Source of the DNA: Candidatus Pacearchaeota archaeon CG10_big_fil_rev_8_21_14_0_10_32_14
GTDB lineage: Archaea > Nanobdellota > Nanobdellia > Pacearchaeales > GW2011-AR1
Assembly: GCA_002763085.1 (NCBI GenBank)
Contig: PFCY01000066.1
Location: 1 to 10,063 of the forward strand
DNA length: 10,063 nucleotides
Direction of reading: 5' to 3'
Shown: positions 6,228 through 10,063 of the stretch, one piece after another
How the letters are laid out: each line of letters starts with the position of its first letter
How positions within the stretch are numbered: position 1 is the first letter of the stretch
The notes under the pieces: generated by a model
Told to the model about the DNA's origin: nothing
The model's input: the letters and a program-made list of their open reading frames with translations, nothing else
Database searches by the model: none
Translations under genes and position numbers: made by a program

Positions 6228-7089
6228 ATGTTCAATTTACGGGGGATCATACTTCACGAAAAAAAAAGAAATTCAGCAAATCAAAGACAATTTTAAATTG
6301 CTTGGTGTTAAAGATTTAGATTTTTGTATTTCAGATAAGAGATATAGAATGAAATGGAACGGGTCGCCTAAACAAAGACTTGAAAATTTCTATAAAGGAT
6401 ATAATTCAAATTCTGATTTTATGATGGCCTCTCAAGGCGGAAGTGGACATTCTCATTTTTTTCAGAAGATTGACTCTCATAAATTGAGAAGAAAGAAGTT
6501 ATTCTGTGGTTATAGCGATGCTACACTCATGTTATTATATTTAAATCAAAAAAGAGGGATAATTTCTCTTCATGGTCCAAATTCAATTAAAAAATTTGAT
6601 GAAAAAAGTTTATCTGCACTTAAGACGGCTTTGCAAATGAAAAATTATGGGATAAATTTCTTGGCTAAAAAATCTATGAATGTGAATAATAAAAAGATCG
6701 AAGGAATTACTATCGGGGGAAATTTGACCAGGATTAACGAATACCTCATTCATGAGAGAATAGACTTTAGAAATAAAATTGTATTTTTAGAAGACGTTGA
6801 GATAAAGAAAGAAGATTTGATGAATCATCTTTTTAATTTAAAAAATTACTCAGCATTTAGTCCAAAGGCAATACTCTTTGGAGATTTGGGGAGGCCTTTA
6901 ACGGATGAACTTAAAGAATTCATTTTAGAATTATTCGTAGGAATTCCGCTTATTTTTGAGATGCCTTTTGGTCACGTATCACCCAATATCACTATTCCTC
7001 TTGGAGTTAAAGGAGTAATTGATGGTAGGAATAATAGAATAACTTTTATTTTTCCTGAGAGTGAGAAAGAGTATAGTGTGAAATTCTAG
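6220..7089 (+). CDS. LD-carboxypeptidase, peptidase family S66 (LdcA/MccF-like)
   Basis: S66 serine peptidases cut amide bonds next to a D-centre or an unusual amide: LdcA removes D-Ala from murein tetrapeptides and MccF inactivates microcin C7. The protein has 289 residues, near the family length. Visible landmarks are YGGS (7-10), the oxyanion-side SQGGSG (71-76), nucleophile Ser99 in CGYSDAT, HGP (118-120), GGNLT (166-170), Glu191 in VFLEDVE and His252 in MPFGHVSPN, so the full Ser-Glu-His triad is kept. No signal peptide is seen, so it acts in the cytoplasm. It overlaps the second ATP-grasp gene by 8 bases and closes the operon. It could trim or recycle the peptide made upstream, or give self-protection. 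A TAG stop ends it. Confidence 0.88.
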   Translation: MVKCSIYGGSYFTKKKEIQQIKDNFKLLGVKDLDFCISDKRYRMKWNGSPKQRLENFYKGYNSNSDFMMASQGGSGHSHFFQKIDSHKLRRKKLFCGYSDATLMLLYLNQKRGIISLHGPNSIKKFDEKSLSALKTALQMKNYGINFLAKKSMNVNNKKIEGITIGGNLTRINEYLIHERIDFRNKIVFLEDVEIKKEDLMNHLFNLKNYSAFSPKAILFGDLGRPLTDELKEFILELFVGIPLIFEMPFGHVSPNITIPLGVKGVIDGRNNRITFIFPESEKEYSVKF

Positions 7090-7115
7090 AGATAATTAAA
7101 TAATAAGATTATATC

Positions 7116-7130
7116 CTTCTTTTTCTATTT
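7116..7130 (+). terminator. T-rich terminator after the S66 gene
   Basis: A pyrimidine/T-rich tract (CCTTCTTTTTCTATT-like) lies 27 bases after the operon's last stop and before the next TATA box. This matches the oligo-T terminators of archaea; no hairpin was found. Confidence 0.4.
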
Positions 7131-7170
7131 ATTCCTACAGTTATTATTATATTCCTTACATATAATAACA

Positions 7171-7180
7171 TTTATATAAG
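7171..7180 (+). promoter_or_regulatory. TATA box of the HTH/secreted-protein unit (leaderless)
   Basis: TTTATATAAG is centred about 25 bases before the ATG at 7200, so transcription should begin at the start codon. No Shine-Dalgarno precedes that ATG. Confidence 0.65.
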
Positions 7181-7199
7181 ATTTCTTACAAATATTATC

Positions 7200-8147
7200 A
7201 TGATTTCAGAGGAAAATTCTACTTTTAATGAGAATTCTCTAGCTAAAGCTTCAAAGGAAGAATTAATTGATCAAATTTTGAAAGAAGAAGAAATATTTTT
7301 TCCGATCGAAATTTTTTCTAGCGATTTATCTCCACTTGAAGCAATTACACTATACTTAAGAGAGAAGAAAAACTTTCGAATAAACAAAATCGCTGAAGCG
7401 TTAAACAAAAATTCAGCAGCTATATCATTGGCTTACAAAAATTCTAAGAAAAAAAATGTAAAATTCACTTTTAAAGAAACTCAATTCGAAATTCCTCTTT
7501 CTCTATACAGCGATGGAAAAAACGTAAACGCCAGACTGTCTATCTCTGAAATCACAACTCTTTATATGAGAGAGAGGGGGATGAATCTGACGAAGATCGC
7601 AAATCTTATGGATAAGAACGTGAAAACCGTCTGGACTTTTTCTAGAAGAGGAATGAATAAATTAAAGACAAAGAGGAGAAGCCCTTATTTTCTGAGAGCT
7701 TCTCCTCTTAGAAAGAAGTTAGAGAGAAAATCTAAAGATAAACTTCTAAAAAAACTCGAAGAAGTAAAAAGCAAAAAAGTTCCACTAAGCATTTTTGCTA
7801 AAAAACTTTCTCCTCTTGAAGCTCTATCTAAATATCTTTTAGAAAGAGAAAATAAAAGCATAACTGAAATATCAAAATTTCTTGGAAAAAACAAAAGTTC
7901 GATTTCTATTGCATACAAAAATAGTAAATCAAAAAAATTATACGTGAGTGAATCAAGTTTTGATATTCCGATTTTATTCTTTTCAAACAATTCTTATCTT
8001 TCTCTTAGTGAGGCTGTTACTAAATATCTTGTCGATGATGGAGTTTCTTTCTCCGAAATTGCGGGATTACTAAATGTTGACAATAGAACTGCATGGACAT
8101 TTTATCATAGAGTCAAATTAAAAATGGAGTCTTATAATGAAAAATAA
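7200..8147 (+). CDS. Putative DNA-binding protein with two tandem copies of an HTH-pair module
   Basis: I do not recognise a named family. The 315 residues consist of two copies of a unit of about 135 residues (17-155 and 177-310) joined by a basic linker (154-185). Each unit has two helix-turn-helix-like segments. The first, LSPLEA (43-48 and 203-208), is followed by an I-x-x-I/S-A/K helix and an AISLAYKNSK or SISIAYKNSK recognition helix (74-83 and 234-243). The second, (F)EIP/(F)DIP, is followed by TTLYMRERGMNLTKIANLMDKNVKTVWTF and its copy with SEIAGLLNVDNRTAWTF. The second type resembles the sigma-70 region 4/DUF134-like fold. It is Lys-rich and lacks membrane segments or enzymatic motifs. 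The last 11 bases overlap the next gene, so it is probably made together with the secreted protein and may regulate it or its own promoter (inference). Confidence 0.7.
   Translation: MISEENSTFNENSLAKASKEELIDQILKEEEIFFPIEIFSSDLSPLEAITLYLREKKNFRINKIAEALNKNSAAISLAYKNSKKKNVKFTFKETQFEIPLSLYSDGKNVNARLSISEITTLYMRERGMNLTKIANLMDKNVKTVWTFSRRGMNKLKTKRRSPYFLRASPLRKKLERKSKDKLLKKLEEVKSKKVPLSIFAKKLSPLEALSKYLLERENKSITEISKFLGKNKSSISIAYKNSKSKKLYVSESSFDIPILFFSNNSYLSLSEAVTKYLVDDGVSFSEIAGLLNVDNRTAWTFYHRVKLKMESYNEK
8126..8129 (+). promoter_or_regulatory. Ribosome binding site GGAG inside the HTH gene
   Basis: GGAG ends 7 bases before the ATG at 8137, good spacing for internal initiation. It supports 8137 as the start of the secreted protein on the same mRNA. 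Confidence 0.5.
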
Positions 8148-9180
8148 ATTAGAAATAAGTAAGGTATTGAATGTACTATTACTGGTAGTAGTACTTGTGC
8201 TTCTTATTACTGGAGTTTATGCGCTGACTGGATCATCAGCAAGTTATACAACATACGGAAAGCTTGATAGTGGGGCTGCAGGAAATTCAACTTCGACGAG
8301 TTATACAAATAGATTTATCTCTGGAAATCAGCCTGTGAGTCAATATACTTCAAACAATTATAACGGAAGGCTTGGAGTATTAACGGATAATTATGCTCCT
8401 CAAATTACAAAAATAATAAATCCAGGATCAATAAATTTGAATGAAGGTCCATCTGCGACAAACGTGAGCATTAACTTTACAGTTCATGACAGTGATGGCG
8501 CGAGTGACTTGAATCTATCCACAATTGTCGCGACAATGTTCAAAAATGGTCAAAGTAATAGAAATAAAATAAATTGTTCACTTATTAATTCGGCAGGAAT
8601 AGAAGCTAATTATAGTTGTAGAGTTGAAATGTGGTGGTTTGATATAGATGGAGTCTGGAATGTTAATGTGAGCATAAACGATAGTGTAAACAATAAAGCA
8701 GTTAACAATACCCTTGCTGTGATAGTTAATACTTTAACCTCGTTTGTCTCTGGTCCAGGGAATATTACTTTCGCAGGATTATCAGCTGGAACATATAATC
8801 AGACTGCAACGAATGATCCTATCGTATTGAATAATACTGGAAATCAAAATATAACTGCAGGTCAAGTTTCTGTGAATGCAACTCATTTGCTTGGAGAAGC
8901 GAATTCAAATCTTGGAATATGGGCAGGAAACTACAGCGTTGGAATTTCAACTGGAGGTTTAGCTGAATGTAATTATCTTAATTCTGCAACTTCAACGAGA
9001 ATGAATCAAACTTATGGAAGCTTTACGAATATTAAAAATTCAGTATTACCTCCAGGAAATTATACAATTAATGATGGAACTGCTCAAGAACAATTGTATA
9101 TGTGCATCTTAGAAATTGGATCTGAACTTAGTCAACAATATTATTCAACAAATAAATCTTGGACAATAAAAATAAATTAA
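8137..9180 (+). CDS. Secreted or membrane-tethered protein rich in N-glycosylation sequons
   Basis: The family is unknown to me. The 347 residues begin with a short charged segment and a hydrophobic stretch (10-29, VLLLVVVLVLLITGVYA) that is either a cleavable signal ending near YALTG or an N-terminal anchor. The rest is polar, Asn/Ser/Thr/Gly-rich and beta-strand-like. I count about 18 N-x-S/T sequons (for example Asn109, 113, 126, 146, 158, 177, 181, 209, 221, 238, 247, 265, 308, 339), far above expectation and typical of archaeal surface glycoproteins. Four cysteines (147, 161, 278, 323) could form two disulfides. Residues about 87-198 (YAPQITKIINPG onwards) look like one immunoglobulin-like domain and about 200-347 like a second. 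No C-terminal helix or sorting motif is seen. It may be a minor S-layer or secreted surface component. Confidence 0.75.
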   Translation: MKNKLEISKVLNVLLLVVVLVLLITGVYALTGSSASYTTYGKLDSGAAGNSTSTSYTNRFISGNQPVSQYTSNNYNGRLGVLTDNYAPQITKIINPGSINLNEGPSATNVSINFTVHDSDGASDLNLSTIVATMFKNGQSNRNKINCSLINSAGIEANYSCRVEMWWFDIDGVWNVNVSINDSVNNKAVNNTLAVIVNTLTSFVSGPGNITFAGLSAGTYNQTATNDPIVLNNTGNQNITAGQVSVNATHLLGEANSNLGIWAGNYSVGISTGGLAECNYLNSATSTRMNQTYGSFTNIKNSVLPPGNYTINDGTAQEQLYMCILEIGSELSQQYYSTNKSWTIKIN

Positions 9181-9233
9181 CTATTGTTAATAAAAATTTT
9201 GAATATTCTGAATAGTGTGCTTAACCGTAATTA

Positions 9234-9254
9234 TGTCAAGATGACAACAAAAGG
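9234..9254 (+). repeat. Possible left inverted repeat of the IS481-like element
   Basis: The segment TGTCAAGATGACAACAAAAG begins 30 bases before the transposase start. IS481-family ends usually begin TGT, so this is a plausible element tip. It also contains the small palindrome TGTC-AAGAT-GACA. The matching right end is outside the window, so this is a suggestion only. Confidence 0.3.
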
Positions 9255-9263
9255 TTTTGGTGT

Positions 9264-10063
9264 ATGAAAATATACGCAATCAGGGTATATAGCAAAGACT
9301 TTAAGTTGAAAGCAATTAAGCACGCAGAAATGAATATCTCGACGGTTCCAGTTGTTGCAGAACTAAAAAAGATTCCTTCAAAAACCCTTTATCGCTGGAT
9401 CACGAATTATAGAATGTTTGGAGAAAATTCTTTAGAAAATAAAAGACCTGGAACAAAACCAATGCGAATTAATGAGAAATTTGAGGTATTGGTTTTAGAG
9501 AAATGGAAAGAAAGAAAAAGAAGTTCTCATAAATTATGGATAGACTTGAAAATGGAAGGTTATGGAGTTTCGCAAAGACAGATTCAGAAGATCTATCAAA
9601 AACATGGACTTACAATGAATAAAAGATCAAGACCAAGCCAGATTAAATTTGTAAAATATGAATGACCAAAACCAAATATGCTTTGGCACACTGATTGGAC
9701 ACTCTGCCCATTCACAGGAAGCTATTTAATCGCGTTCATAGATGATCATTCGAGATTTATTGTTCATGCAGAATATTTCAATAATGCCTCGACGGAGAAT
9801 ACAATTATCGCATTTGCTTTAGCAATTAAAAAGTATGGAATACCTGATGCAATCTTAACAGATAATGGTTCACAATTTCATATTCACGGAATGTTTGAAG
9901 AGTTCTGCAAATCAAAGAATATTCATCACATTTTGGGAAGAGTTCATCATCCACAGACAAACGGGAAAATAGAAAGGTTGTTCGGAACTTACAAATTAAA
10001 ATTCAAAGAAGGGCAAGACACCCTCGACTCGTTTGTAAAGTTTTATAATGAAGAGAGACTTCA
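9264..10063 (+). pseudogene. IS481-family transposase interrupted by an in-frame TGA, cut by the window end
   Basis: Residues 1-133 form the helix-turn-helix region that recognises the element ends, with TLYRWITNYRMFGENSLENKRPG (about 40-62) as hallmark. The TGA at 9663-9665 interrupts the frame, but the same frame runs open to the window end and encodes the integrase-type catalytic core. There, Asp in WHTDWT (9693-9695), Asp in LTDNGSQF (9861-9863) and Glu in TNGKIERLF (9972-9974) form the DDE triad. At the TGA the family usually has Arg in a stretch like YERPKPN, so a CGA-to-TGA change is the simplest cause. The core is otherwise undamaged, so the mutation is recent, a read-through is used, or the base is a sequencing error. 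No second frame shift was seen. Confidence 0.85.

Noticed and set aside
9663..9665. TGA as a recoded sense codon throughout this genome
   Set aside because: The racemase ends at TGA (4321-4323) in a classic ATGA overlap, and no other gene here has an in-frame TGA.
1..10063. CRISPR array or defence island
   Set aside because: No regularly spaced repeats and no Cas, nuclease-methylase or toxin-antitoxin proteins were seen.

Overview
The window looks like a piece of an archaeal chromosome, probably from a small-genome DPANN-type lineage (Woesearchaeota/Pacearchaeota-like). The lineage is an inference; the archaeal assignment is firmer. It rests on an archaeal-type ribosomal protein uS2, the archaeal eno-rpsB gene neighbourhood, and archaeal TATA boxes that in two cases lie about 25 bases before an ATG (leaderless mRNAs). 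The DNA is AT-rich.

Layout. (1) Bases 1-236 hold the last bases of an ISL3-like insertion sequence, its probable right end, and the 3' remainder of an unidentified reading frame. (2) Bases 282-3365 are a housekeeping block: a divergent enolase and uS2 with a long charged N-terminal extension. Between them, on the opposite strand, sits a YkuD L,D-transpeptidase with a Tat-like signal. (3) Bases 3425-7089 are a tight operon of four enzymes: an aspartate/glutamate-type racemase, a RimK-like ATP-grasp ligase, a second and much more divergent ATP-grasp protein, and an S66 LD-carboxypeptidase. (4) Bases 7171-9180 are a two-gene unit: a protein with a duplicated pair of helix-turn-helix-like segments, overlapping a secreted protein rich in N-glycosylation sequons. 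(5) From about 9234 to the window end lies an IS481-family element whose transposase carries an in-frame TGA.

How the genes may work together. The racemase can supply a D-amino acid, the two ATP-grasp enzymes can form amide bonds, and the S66 peptidase cuts L-D peptide bonds. The transpeptidase family, exported and using an active-site Cys, joins or trims peptides at such centres. Together they form the outline of a D-amino-acid peptide pathway without Mur ligases or glycan enzymes in view. This is the best candidate for an undescribed system here. The individual families are well supported by visible catalytic residues; the joint pathway and the substrates are inference. No CRISPR array, tRNA or rRNA was seen. 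No gene-free stretch exceeds 300 bases; the longest (2210-2471) holds two promoters, a 13-bp repeat pair and a leader hairpin.
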